A stretch of DNA of 64,000 nt from [Leptolyngbya] sp. JSC-1 (GTDB lineage Bacteria > Cyanobacteriota > Cyanobacteriia > Elainellales > Elainellaceae): contig KL662191.1 of assembly GCA_000733415.1 (NCBI GenBank), positions 1,902,978 through 1,966,977 on the forward strand, in the 5' to 3' direction. The notes below the pieces were generated by a model. It saw only the letters and a program-made list of their open reading frames with translations. It was not told where the DNA came from and did not search any database. The position numbers and the translations under genes are program-made. Below are positions 35,517 to 44,214 of the stretch, piece after piece (the first letter of the stretch is position 1; the number at the start of each line of letters is the position of its first letter).

Positions 35517-36176
35517 ATGCCCCAACTACTGACCAACTACCACATCAAGCTTTTGGCCGCTCTGCTGATGCTCATCGATCATGTGGGCGCGATTCTCTTG
35601 CCCGAGCTAACACTGCTCCGGGTGATTGGCCGCTTGAGCTTTCCCTTGTTTGCCTGGTTGTTGGTTCAGGGAGAAGCCCATACTCGCAGCGTGCACAAAT
35701 ACGCCCTGCGATTGCTGGGCCTTGGTCTGATCTCGCAGCCCATTTACATAGTCGCTTTTCAGGTCTCTCGACCGAATATTTTGTTCACCCTGCTGTTAGG
35801 TTTGATTTGCCTGCGGCTGGTGCGAGCGTTTCCTCGCTGGCAGCTGGCAGTTTGGGTTGGGGGTGGCCTGATCGCTACGGCTGCTCATCTGGAATACGGC
35901 AGTTACGGCATTGCGGTGATTGCATTGATCCGGTATTTCAAGCCGCACTGGCTCTGGTTGGCTGCTTGGATTGGGCTGCATTTGCTGATTAGCGTTGTTT
36001 CCCCCGATAGCAGTTCCCAGATCTGGGCTGTTTCAACAGTGCTATTGATGGGCATGACTAATCAGCAACGAGGCGCAAAGGCTCGCTGGTTTTACTGGTT
36101 TTACCCACTTCATCTCCTGATTCTGGTACTAATTCGATCGGCGGTTCAGCAGGGATTCTTGGAGCTGAATTTCTGA
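35517..36176 (+). CDS. TraX-family membrane protein
   Basis: A 219-aa protein with about seven membrane segments. TraX acetylates F pilin in conjugative plasmids, but chromosomal TraX-like proteins in cyanobacteria have no pilin context and are presumed membrane acyltransferases. The N-terminal signature IKLLAALLMLIDHVGAILLP and LRVIGRLSFPLFAWLLVQG are typical. No conjugation gene is near, so a pilin-related role is unlikely. An 11-bp direct repeat (GGTGATCAGGC, 35407-35428) lies upstream. Confidence 0.88.
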   Translation: MPQLLTNYHIKLLAALLMLIDHVGAILLPELTLLRVIGRLSFPLFAWLLVQGEAHTRSVHKYALRLLGLGLISQPIYIVAFQVSRPNILFTLLLGLICLRLVRAFPRWQLAVWVGGGLIATAAHLEYGSYGIAVIALIRYFKPHWLWLAAWIGLHLLISVVSPDSSSQIWAVSTVLLMGMTNQQRGAKARWFYWFYPLHLLILVLIRSAVQQGFLELNF

Positions 36177-36320
36177 GTAGTGGGAGGTATTTGCAATCAG
36201 GAGCCAGTGGCAGGCTTGGCGAGAGAACCAACGCTAAGCAACTCATCAATTCCCTAAACCACCTGCCCAAAAGCTAAGCAATCTCCTGACTCCTGACTCC
36301 CGACTGCTTCGCCTGATTGA

Positions 36321-36818
36321 TTAACCAATCAAATCCAACAGACGAAATCGAGAAATAGCAGCAATTTCCGCTAGGGCTTGTTGCAGTTCCACAAATTGGG
36401 CATTGAGCAACCGCTGCTCGAAGGCAGCCAAAATGCTCTCCCGCGTGTGGTTTTTCACGGCAATGATGAAGGGAAACCCAAATTTTTCTCGATAGGACTG
36501 GTTGAGTTGCTGAAACCGCTCGTATTCGTCAGGCGATAATCGGTCCAATCCCACACCGGCCTGCTCCTTGACCGATGCTTCTGCCATCTTGACGCGACTG
36601 CCCAGATCGGGATGGGCACAAATCAGAGCGAGTTGGTCTGCGGTGCTCAACTTCTGCACCACAGCTACCATTTTCTGATGCAGATCATTCACATCAGCGA
36701 ACGGACGCTGCTCCCAAGCCTGGGCTGCAATCGATGGAGTATTTTCAAACACGCTGCCTAACACTGCCACAAATGCATCCTGATTAGACTGATTGAGTTC
36801 GGTAATTGAATAGGACAT
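36321..36818 (-). CDS. uraD: OHCU decarboxylase (ureidoimidazoline decarboxylase)
   Basis: Converts 2-oxo-4-hydroxy-4-carboxy-5-ureidoimidazoline to S-allantoin in urate breakdown. The 165-aa protein has the conserved ICAHPDLGSRVKMAEAS with the catalytic His, and FGFPFIIAVKNHTRESILAAFE. guaD lies about 0.5 kb away on the same strand, so both serve purine catabolism and nitrogen recovery. No urate oxidase or HIU hydrolase is in the window. Confidence 0.92.
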   Translation of the reverse strand: MSYSITELNQSNQDAFVAVLGSVFENTPSIAAQAWEQRPFADVNDLHQKMVAVVQKLSTADQLALICAHPDLGSRVKMAEASVKEQAGVGLDRLSPDEYERFQQLNQSYREKFGFPFIIAVKNHTRESILAAFEQRLLNAQFVELQQALAEIAAISRFRLLDLIG

Positions 36819-37015
36819 AAATTGATTAACGAAACGAATACTTCAGAGGAGTAATTGAATGTATACCAAAATAAGCTAGAACAGTGATTCTCTTAATGAG
36901 AACTGACCATCGAGTTTATTGAGGAGTCTTGCAATTCATTTCGCCATTCATCCAAATGTACTTTATTTGCCATATAAATGTATTAAAACTACAATTTATT
37001 GAATTAGAGGACCGT

Positions 37016-37267
37016 ATGAAAAGTTACTTTAAGCAACATGAACAAAGTGATACTTCCCGGCGGTCTAGTTTTTGGCAGGCTCTCCGAGCTGTATGGCAAC
37101 GGTTTGTTGACTTTATGTACGACAAGAGTGACTATTTGCTTCCACCTGAACCTGGCCAAACGCGCAAGTATCGAGAGCGGCAGCAGGGGCTAATCGATCC
37201 AGCCGCGTTTCTTCCTTCAATTGAGGCGGAACGTCAGTGGCTAGAAGAAATCTACCGAAATAGCTGA
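37016..37267 (+). CDS. Small hypothetical protein
   Basis: An 83-aa charged protein with no recognised domain and no signal peptide: an aromatic/basic middle (WQALRAVWQRFVDFMYD) and an acidic end. Start ATG 37016 is favoured because AGAGGA precedes it by 4 bases; the longer frame from 36929 adds an unlike hydrophobic start. It sits between uraD and guaD on the opposite strand. Function unknown. Confidence 0.55.
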   Translation: MKSYFKQHEQSDTSRRSSFWQALRAVWQRFVDFMYDKSDYLLPPEPGQTRKYRERQQGLIDPAAFLPSIEAERQWLEEIYRNS

Positions 37268-37303
37268 AAGCATTCTGCGGGGCCATCCCCTCAATTGAAA
37301 AGC

Positions 37304-38671
37304 TCACTGCTTTGCATAGGCCAATTCGCCCATGATATAAGTCGCCTGTACAGCCCGATCGTCTCCCATAATGACCAGGCTAAAGATCCGATCTGCTAAC
37401 TCTACTAGTGAGGTGGGCAACGCTTCTGAATTGCGAAAGGCCAGTAAGGGAGTCGCTCGCGGATTCAGGACAATAAAATCGGCTTCTTTCCCCGGTTCAA
37501 AATTGCCAATTTTATCCTCTAAATTCAATGCTCTAGCACCTCCCAATGTTGCCAGAAACAATGCCTGAAACGGTGAGAGCCGCTGATGCCGGAGTTGGGC
37601 CACTTTATAGGCTTCGTTGGCGGTTTGCAAGATCGAGAAACTGGTGCCTGCCCCCACATCGGTTCCCAATCCCAATTTCACAGGAAATTCAGTCGATTTG
37701 GCCTTTTCCAACCGAAACAAGCCGCTGCCCAAGAACAAGTTAGACGTAGGGCAAAACGCAATTGCCGCCTCTGCTGCTGAAAGTCGCTGAAATTCCTCAT
37801 CTGTGAGCTGCACCCCATGGGCAAACACCGAACGGTTCTTCACCAGTCCAGCCCGATCGTAGGCGTCCAAATAGCCCTGACATTGGGGAAACAACTCCTT
37901 GACCCAAGCAACCTCATTCACGTTTTCTGATAGGTGGGTATGCAGGTAAACGTCAGGATACTCTTCCAGTAGCCGTCCGGCCAGACGCAACTGCTCGTCG
38001 GTTGAAGTGGGAGCAAAGCGGGGTGTCACCGCATAGAGCAATCGCCCGCGCCCATGCCATGTTTCGATTAGCTGTTTACTGGCCTGGTAGGCCGACTCGG
38101 CAGTATCTTTGAGGAAATCGGGTGCGTTCCGATCCATCATCACTTTGCCAGCAATCATGCGTAAATTCCGCCGTTCAGCTTCCTCAAAAAATGCATCCAC
38201 CGACTCCGGAAACACCGTAGCAAACACAAGCGCCGTTGTGGTGCCGTTTCTGAGCAATTCATCTAAAAAAATTGCCGCAACCTGCTGGGCATAATCTTTG
38301 CTTTGAAATTTTCGCTCAGTGGGGAACGTGTATTTACTCAGCCATTCCAAAAGCTGCTCGCCATAGGCAGCAATCATTTCCGTCTGAGGAAAATGGATGT
38401 GAGTATCGATTAGCCCCGGTGTTAGCACCATGCCAGGATAGGCCACGGTTGCCACATCCGCATAGGCGTCCTTCAAGTCCTCATAATGACCCAATGCCTC
38501 AATTCTGCCGTCCTTCAGGACCAGCAAACCGTCGGGGATATAGCGAACGCTTTCAGCTTCGCTGACATAAAACGGGTCATCGACGAAATCTAGCAAAGCC
38601 CCTCGAAACGCTTTCCGTGGATTAACGGGTGCTGCAATCGAGAGTGGTTGAATTGAATCAGTAGTCATCAA
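37304..38671 (-). CDS. guaD: Guanine deaminase
   Basis: Zinc amidohydrolase converting guanine to xanthine and ammonia. The 455-aa protein has the metal-binding HIHFPQTEM, HTHLSEN, the later His in SVFAHGVQL and Asp in LGTDVGAGTS, all typical of GuaD. The C-terminus NFEPGKEADFIVL is the usual amidohydrolase beta-sandwich. It functions with UraD in purine degradation. It is downstream (same strand) of the SH3-domain gene by 12 bp, so may be co-transcribed with it. Confidence 0.94.
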   Translation of the reverse strand: MMTTDSIQPLSIAAPVNPRKAFRGALLDFVDDPFYVSEAESVRYIPDGLLVLKDGRIEALGHYEDLKDAYADVATVAYPGMVLTPGLIDTHIHFPQTEMIAAYGEQLLEWLSKYTFPTERKFQSKDYAQQVAAIFLDELLRNGTTTALVFATVFPESVDAFFEEAERRNLRMIAGKVMMDRNAPDFLKDTAESAYQASKQLIETWHGRGRLLYAVTPRFAPTSTDEQLRLAGRLLEEYPDVYLHTHLSENVNEVAWVKELFPQCQGYLDAYDRAGLVKNRSVFAHGVQLTDEEFQRLSAAEAAIAFCPTSNLFLGSGLFRLEKAKSTEFPVKLGLGTDVGAGTSFSILQTANEAYKVAQLRHQRLSPFQALFLATLGGARALNLEDKIGNFEPGKEADFIVLNPRATPLLAFRNSEALPTSLVELADRIFSLVIMGDDRAVQATYIMGELAYAKQ

Positions 38672-38683
38672 ATTATCCCGCCT

Positions 38684-39427
38684 TTAGCCACAGGCATGAC
38701 CTCCTAAGTTGAAACTGCCTCCGACAACGCCCAGCGAGATCCAGCCTGGATAGGGTGCTGTAATGTAGGTCCAGTAACGCTCTACATTGCCGGAGTGGGA
38801 GCGAACATAGTCGTTCGTAAATTGAAACTGATGAATGCCTTTGGGAATGGTATGGAGCGCATTGTTGGCTGCAATCGTGGGTTCACTGCGAACAACCAAT
38901 CCCTCAGTCGGCAGCACCTCACAAACTGCGGTTACGATTGTGCCGCCTGAAATCATCGGTGTTCCTGGTGAAGCACTCGATACTGAACCAGCAGCCGTAA
39001 CGCCAGTTCCTGTGGGTATAGACTGAACTGCCTGCGAGGATGGAAGGTCCGTGCAGGCGGATGCGGGTGACAAATATTTCGCCTCCACCCAACCCATCAT
39101 AGGAGCTGTGATCCTTGCCCAACCCGTACCAGTGCCAACCAGCTCTAGCCGCACTGTTTGACCGCGATTCAGAATACCGCGTGATTCACTATCAAAGCTA
39201 GGTTGCACATATACACCGGTGGTGGTGTTAGCCTGACGGCACCCCGTTTCGGTGGTTGGAACGGCTTGAGCTAGCAACTCGCGCCCAGAGGGTTGACTAG
39301 ATAATTGGCTAGATAGTTGACCCTCGGCAAGATTGGGTTCATTGGCCCAGGCTCCAGCCGCAGCGATTATGAGTAAACCTGTCGCAACATGCACGAAGAC
39401 AGCACTTCTGAACCCTTGTGTATTCAT
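38684..39427 (-). CDS. Exported SH3-like domain protein
   Basis: A 247-aa protein with a signal peptide (about residues 1-30, FVHVATGLLIIAAAGAWA) and two bacterial SH3-like segments (TTGVYVQPSFDSESRGIL and VLPTEGLVVRSEPTIAANN), which usually bind peptidoglycan or other cell-surface partners. Start ATG 39427 is preferred over a GTG 15 bp upstream. It is probably periplasmic. Function beyond binding is unknown. It precedes guaD by 12 bp. Confidence 0.8.
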   Translation of the reverse strand: MNTQGFRSAVFVHVATGLLIIAAAGAWANEPNLAEGQLSSQLSSQPSGRELLAQAVPTTETGCRQANTTTGVYVQPSFDSESRGILNRGQTVRLELVGTGTGWARITAPMMGWVEAKYLSPASACTDLPSSQAVQSIPTGTGVTAAGSVSSASPGTPMISGGTIVTAVCEVLPTEGLVVRSEPTIAANNALHTIPKGIHQFQFTNDYVRSHSGNVERYWTYITAPYPGWISLGVVGGSFNLGGHACG

Positions 39428-39521
39428 GCCATTCAGTCTCACCAGATTGCAAGTTTTTGATGCGCCATGATAACACAGCTGGCATATTGAAATCAGTTAG
39501 TTACAAAGGTTATCGCGGTTC

Positions 39522-41378
39522 TCAGCGCTGGGTTAAGAAATCCGAGGCAGTCAGATTGCCGTTAGCTGATTTGGAACGCTCTAGGGTAGCAAACCAACCG
39601 CCCCTGCCAAAGTCGGCTTCAGTGCCATTTGGGTTATAGTACAAGCGCCCGGTTGAACGCACGTAGGTGACGAGCGCGGCATTGGTTTTGGCTTGCGCCA
39701 GCGTTTGCACCGATGCAAAACTAACCTTACCAGACAGGGCTGTAAAGGTACCGCGATCCAGCACGATTTTGTCACGTCCCTTCTCAAAGTCAGTCAGACG
39801 GTCCTGTCCATCGGTGGGGCTAAACGGCGCTTGGTGATCAAAAATGAACCGATCGCGTCCTGCTCCACTCGTTAACCGATCGCGTCCGATGCCGCCGGTC
39901 AATTGATCGTTCCCGGCTCCTCCCTCCAGCCGATCGGGGCCTGCTCCTCCCGTTAGTACGTCGTTGCCGCCCAGTCCGATCAGCCGATCGGCACCATCAT
40001 TGCCACTGAGCAAATTGCGTTTGTCGTTGCCAGTGATGTCGTCCTTGACCTGCGTGCCCTCCACATCTTTAAAGCCATCCACTGAAACCCGCACTACCGG
40101 GTTGCCTTTCACAACCAGCGTGCCTCGGTCCAGATTCACCGTCATACCGGCTGCCGACTCTTGAGAGCCATCTACTAAGGCAATCGTTTTGGTTGACCGC
40201 AGCACTACCGCAGTCGTTTTGTTCAAGATCACCGAGGCATTGGTACTGTTGAGGCTGGCAGAGACCAAATCCAGTTTATTGTCCTGGTTAAAGTCAGCAA
40301 TAGACAGATCCGTAGCAGCACTGCCGACAAATGTATCAGGAGCGCGGGTAAATCCACCTTTACCATCACCCAAAAACACGACCATCGTGGCCGAAAGGTT
40401 CAACAGCCCTGCTAAATCGAGCTGGCCGTCTTGATTGAAATCCGCTGCTATAAGCGAATTGACTCCCCCGCCTGCTGGCAGAGTAATGCCTCTAGGAAAA
40501 TCTCCCTTGCCATCGCCAAACAAAATTGAGATATCCCGCCCATCGGCTGCCAAGTTGCCCGTAACTAGGTCAAGCCGCTTGTCGCCATCAAAATCGCCTG
40601 TCACAATGGCAACCGGACTGGTGCTTCCCACAATAAACGACTTGGGATCGCTGAACTCGCCGTTACCCCGTCCCAAAAACAGCGACACTCCATTCGATGC
40701 CGCATCCGCGCTGATCAGGTCCAACTTGCCATCCCGATCGAAATCACCAGTTGCCACAGCAAACGGTTGAGTTCCCTTGGTGCGGAAATTGGTGGCACTG
40801 CGAAACCCTGTTTCACTACCCAGCAGAACAGACAGCGTGTTGGATCCAGAATTAGCCGTCACTAAGTCCAGTCGCCCATCTTGGTTCAAGTCTGCGGTTA
40901 CGACCTGATTGGGCTGCTTGCCTACCTGAAAGGTTTGTGCTGCCTGAAAGCTGCCGTTACCATTGCCCAGCAATAGCGAAACCGTATCCGAGCCGAAGTT
41001 AGCCGTGACAATATCTGAGTTGCCGTCGCCGTTAAAATCACCTGTCACAACAGAAAATGAACTCAGGCCGTTGGCTGATAGCAGCAGGGGAGAACCAAAG
41101 CTGCCGTTGCCGCTGCCCAAAAACACAGCCAAATTGTTGCTAATGGCAGGGCTAGCCAGCGCCACCACTAGATCGGGAACCCCATCGCGGTTAAAATCTG
41201 CCGTCGCGGCTGCCGCTGAGTTGCCGCCAACGGGCAAATTGGCCGCTTCAACTCTGAAGGCTGCCGGATTCAAAACCGATTGCTTCGATTGACCAGACGA
41301 GGCGCGATCACGTGCAAAGACCATAGCAGGAAAAAGATGAGGAGAATGGGTTGGGATAGCCGCTACTGGCAGCATCAA
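39522..41378 (-). CDS. FG-GAP (VCBS) repeat protein with C-terminal RTX repeats
   Basis: A 618-aa secreted-type protein. From about residue 50 to 400 it has at least seven FG-GAP/VCBS repeats of the type DFNRDGVPDLVVALA and FLGSGNGSFGSP, which form a calcium-binding beta-propeller. A spacer precedes RTX repeats (LIGLGGNDVLTGGAGPDRL) near 460-510, and a C-terminal beta-strand-rich tail. There is no clear signal peptide; RTX proteins usually leave by a type I system using a C-terminal signal. It is likely surface-exposed or extracellular. No transporter gene is adjacent. Confidence 0.88.
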   Translation of the reverse strand: MMLPVAAIPTHSPHLFPAMVFARDRASSGQSKQSVLNPAAFRVEAANLPVGGNSAAAATADFNRDGVPDLVVALASPAISNNLAVFLGSGNGSFGSPLLLSANGLSSFSVVTGDFNGDGNSDIVTANFGSDTVSLLLGNGNGSFQAAQTFQVGKQPNQVVTADLNQDGRLDLVTANSGSNTLSVLLGSETGFRSATNFRTKGTQPFAVATGDFDRDGKLDLISADAASNGVSLFLGRGNGEFSDPKSFIVGSTSPVAIVTGDFDGDKRLDLVTGNLAADGRDISILFGDGKGDFPRGITLPAGGGVNSLIAADFNQDGQLDLAGLLNLSATMVVFLGDGKGGFTRAPDTFVGSAATDLSIADFNQDNKLDLVSASLNSTNASVILNKTTAVVLRSTKTIALVDGSQESAAGMTVNLDRGTLVVKGNPVVRVSVDGFKDVEGTQVKDDITGNDKRNLLSGNDGADRLIGLGGNDVLTGGAGPDRLEGGAGNDQLTGGIGRDRLTSGAGRDRFIFDHQAPFSPTDGQDRLTDFEKGRDKIVLDRGTFTALSGKVSFASVQTLAQAKTNAALVTYVRSTGRLYYNPNGTEADFGRGGWFATLERSKSANGNLTASDFLTQR

Positions 41379-41483
41379 CCAAGCAATTTTAGCGGCTTTG
41401 CCTCTACCCGTAGCGTGACCGCTATAGTCTAGTTCAACTTTTTCCTGCCTTGACCAAGCTTAAGCAAATCTAATCACTCAACG

Positions 41484-42581
41484 TTAGACAGTCTCACCAA
41501 ACAGCGGTTCCATTGAATCCAGCGTCAGCAGTCTGGCAATCTCGTCGGTTTGGAAACCCAGCGCCATCGGTCGCTGTACCTTTGGCAAAATCTGCACATC
41601 ATAGAGTTCTGTCACAACCCCTTCTAGACGCAACCAGTGCACCACCGTTCCCGATTGGATATCGATTATCATCACGCCACAGAAAGGATCGGCCTGCTTG
41701 GCCGTCAGCATTTCATCGAGGGCTAATCCGGCAAAGGTCTTATCGTCACCGCGCGGTTTCGAGAGGCCAACAATCGCGTACTGCTGCCAAAAGGCTAACC
41801 CCCGCAAATAGCCTGGGCAAAAAGTCACGGGTTCAAACCGTCCGCTGGCCCGATCCAGATAGCCAAACTCGCCCTGGCCGGAATTTAACAGCCATAGCTG
41901 ATCTCGATAGCAGCGAGGGGAATGGGGCATTGACAGGCCCTCAGCCATAATTTCCTCGGAGCGCAGATCGATCACACAGCCACCCTCTCGTCGCCGATTG
42001 CGCCAGCCGTCAACCACATCCGAGCGACTGCATGCCGTCACATATCTAGGCTGACCGGCCTCTAATGCCAATCCATTCAGATGACAGCGATCTTCATTGA
42101 CGAGTTTGGAAATAAACGGCGGCTTCCACAGGGGGATGCAGCTATGACGCGGACTTACCGTTGCCAAACAGTTCAACAAACTGCTGACAAACACCAGCCG
42201 CCCCTGCTGGTCAATCACCAGATCATGGATATCCAGATCGCCTGTGGTATAGCCTACCCGTGGAACATAGAGCTTGTCGTAGCCGTTGTAGTCCTGACCA
42301 GGCTGCAACACATTATCAAGCTGCCAGATCTGATACTTTGAGCTGAGGTAGAGCCGTTCGGTTGTGGTAAACAGCCCCATCGCCCGCTCAAAGATCCGTT
42401 CAAATCCAGAAATTTTTCCCGTTGGGCTAGCGCCAAGCAAGAGTAGCCGCGAACTTTGATAGGTGGTGAGCGCCAAACTGATCTGCTCGGCCAGCAGCCA
42501 ATCCAGAAATTGCCGTGAGGCATAGACCCCCAACGGCAGAGCAGTTCCTCCAGACGCTGCATCAGCTTTGGTTTGACTCAC
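41484..42581 (-). CDS. TIGR03032-family protein
   Basis: A 365-aa protein of the TIGR03032 family of uncharacterised bacterial proteins, with repeated beta-strand motifs resembling a propeller. Landmarks are the LGVYASRQFLDWLLAEQ opening, KISGFERIFERAMGL, YVPRVGYTTGDLDIHDL, and RCHLNGLALEAGQPRYVTA. No signal peptide is seen. Its biochemical role is not known. A thioredoxin-like gene lies 18 bp upstream on the same strand, so the two likely form an operon. Confidence 0.85.
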   Translation of the reverse strand: MSQTKADAASGGTALPLGVYASRQFLDWLLAEQISLALTTYQSSRLLLLGASPTGKISGFERIFERAMGLFTTTERLYLSSKYQIWQLDNVLQPGQDYNGYDKLYVPRVGYTTGDLDIHDLVIDQQGRLVFVSSLLNCLATVSPRHSCIPLWKPPFISKLVNEDRCHLNGLALEAGQPRYVTACSRSDVVDGWRNRRREGGCVIDLRSEEIMAEGLSMPHSPRCYRDQLWLLNSGQGEFGYLDRASGRFEPVTFCPGYLRGLAFWQQYAIVGLSKPRGDDKTFAGLALDEMLTAKQADPFCGVMIIDIQSGTVVHWLRLEGVVTELYDVQILPKVQRPMALGFQTDEIARLLTLDSMEPLFGETV

Positions 42582-42599
42582 AGCCTACTCCAAGTTCGC

Positions 42600-43181
42600 T
42601 TAGCCAAAATAATCCGGCGCGTTGCCTGGTTTCCATTTAATATTGCATCCAATGCTGGGCTTTTGGTCGGCACTAATTGGCTGCCCCACCAGTAACGCAT
42701 CGATGGCCGCTCGCAAGTCTTGTCCCGTGACTGGCTTGTCGTTACCCGGACGGCTCTCATCTAACTGGCCCCGATAGGCAAGTTTGCGGTCTGCGTCGAA
42801 GAGGAAAAAGTCTGGTGTGCAGGCAGCGGTATAGGTTTTAGCCACTGTTTGGCTTTCGTCATAGCAGAGCGGGAACGTGAAGCCCAGTTCCTTAGCCATT
42901 TCCTGCAATTTGTTGGGGGCATCCTCTGGATAATTTTCCACATCATTCGCGCTGATGGCCACAATACCCAGACTCTTGCCCTGATAGTCCTTGCCAATGG
43001 CAGCTAGTTCATCCTGGACATGCTTCACAAACGGGCAGTGGCGGCAGATAAACATCACCAGCAGCGCTGTCTTGTCGGCAAAGCTCGCCAGGGAAATGGT
43101 TTCCCCAGTAACTACATCTGGTAACTGAAACTCTGGAGCCGGTGTCCCTAGAGCCAGCATGGTTGAAGCAACTCGTGCCAT
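42600..43181 (-). CDS. Thioredoxin-like (redoxin) family protein
   Basis: A 193-aa protein with an AhpC/TSA-redoxin fold. The motif MFICRHCPFVKHVQDEL holds a CxxC (CRHC), and TPDFFLFDADRKLAYRGQ is the strand near the conserved cis-Pro. It is probably a cytoplasmic thiol oxidoreductase; no signal peptide is present. Start ATG 43181 follows a strong AAGGAGA. The frame can be extended 120 bp upstream, but that part only translates the 15-bp tandem array and is not coding. Confidence 0.88.
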   Translation of the reverse strand: MARVASTMLALGTPAPEFQLPDVVTGETISLASFADKTALLVMFICRHCPFVKHVQDELAAIGKDYQGKSLGIVAISANDVENYPEDAPNKLQEMAKELGFTFPLCYDESQTVAKTYTAACTPDFFLFDADRKLAYRGQLDESRPGNDKPVTGQDLRAAIDALLVGQPISADQKPSIGCNIKWKPGNAPDYFG

Positions 43182-43243
43182 CGTGATTCTCCTTAATCTT
43201 GAAAAATAGCTTGAGAAAATTTGAGGACGTTTATCGAGGGAAT

Positions 43244-43288
43244 CTGTCAAACCGCTGTCTGTCAAATCGCTGTCTGTCAAATCGCTGT
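43244..43288. repeat. Three 15-bp tandem repeats upstream of the redoxin gene
   Basis: CTGTCAAAYCGCTGT occurs three times (43244-43258, 43259-43273, 43274-43288), with one difference between the first and the other two units. It lies about 65-105 bp upstream of the redoxin start, in its probable promoter. Confidence 0.9.
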
Positions 43289-43456
43289 CTGTTGCAAGCA
43301 ATTCGGCAACCAGACGGACGCTGCTCTATCTCCATCCTAAAGTAGCCGGAACCACTACTGTGCCACAGCTTGTCTAAAACCAATGCCGAGGCAGTTTGCA
43401 AAAATCAGGTTGAGAATCCGGAAAACCAACTTTACTTCCTGTTGCTAATCTGGGCT

Positions 43457-43506
43457 GCCTCAAAGCTTGGTTGCCTCAAAAGCTTGGTTGCCTCAAAAGC
43501 TTGGCT
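43457..43506. repeat. Three 16/17-bp tandem repeats
   Basis: Units related to GCCTCAAAAGCTTGGTT at 43457-43472 (one A shorter), 43473-43489 and 43490-43506. They lie in the spacer upstream of the Ser/Thr kinase gene. Confidence 0.9.
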
Positions 43507-44214
43507 ACTATCTTTGTCACTCCAGCTTGTCGATAATACGGCGACTTGGGGCATTCTTGAACTGAGTCGTCAGCGTCGGTAGGTCACCTAAACTGATCCA
43601 GTTAAAGCCAGGTTAAAGTCAAATTAAAGCTATTTATGGAGGCTGCTTTCTGAAAACTCCTTTAGACAATACCGAAAGTCATCGAATGACTCGTTAGAAT
43701 AATTTCACGGGTGCAACATGACATCATCAACTTAATTGCTTCCTTAACTGCTTCTGCAATACTGACGAAGGCACTTCAGATTGTGGGCGGGATTCAGCTA
43801 TCATGTAAGGTCACTCTACCTGATTGCTATGAATTCGATTCAGGTGTTTCAGACCTATCAAACTTCAGACCGAATCTCAAGCCGTAACTTCTCCATCGCC
43901 TTCACTAGATTTGGAGCCAGTTTTCTGGTTCCCGTAGGTTGAGTTTGGCTTTTGTTTGGCCGACCAGCTCAATCCGAGGACAAAGCACCAACATCACCAA
44001 TGCAACCAATTCCCCTAACTGACCTGTACTGTTCAGCTTCAACCCGGAATCCTATCAGCCTCAGCACCTGGGTTGTTTTGATCTGGTTGATACAGCAGGC
44101 AATAGGGGCAGTGCCGCCTAGCAGTGGAGCTAGTTCTTGGCTGGATTGGGTGTGCTGTCAAATTTCGTTTTACTCTCTAGGTTCTACGGGTCATCTAAGC
44201 TGGAGAATCCATTT

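Larger units (their letters stand above)
43182..44214. other. 1-kb non-coding region with two tandem arrays
   Basis: Between divergent redoxin and kinase genes. It contains a 15-bp array (43244-43288) and a 16/17-bp array (43457-43506). Short frames, including one at 43952-44218, have no family resemblance. The rest is featureless by eye. Confidence 0.6.

Noticed and set aside
35517..36176. TraX as evidence for a conjugative element
   Set aside because: No relaxase, pilin or type IV secretion gene is near; chromosomal TraX-like genes are common in cyanobacteria.
36861..36874. NtcA-like GTA-N8-TAA near uraD, and GTT-N8-TAC near nblA (about 47646-47659)
   Set aside because: Each has one mismatch and no well-placed -10 box; such near-matches are expected by chance in AT-rich spacers.
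43182..43301. N-terminal extension of the redoxin gene
   Set aside because: It translates the 15-bp array into SDLTD repeats, while a strong AAGGAGA lies before ATG 43181.
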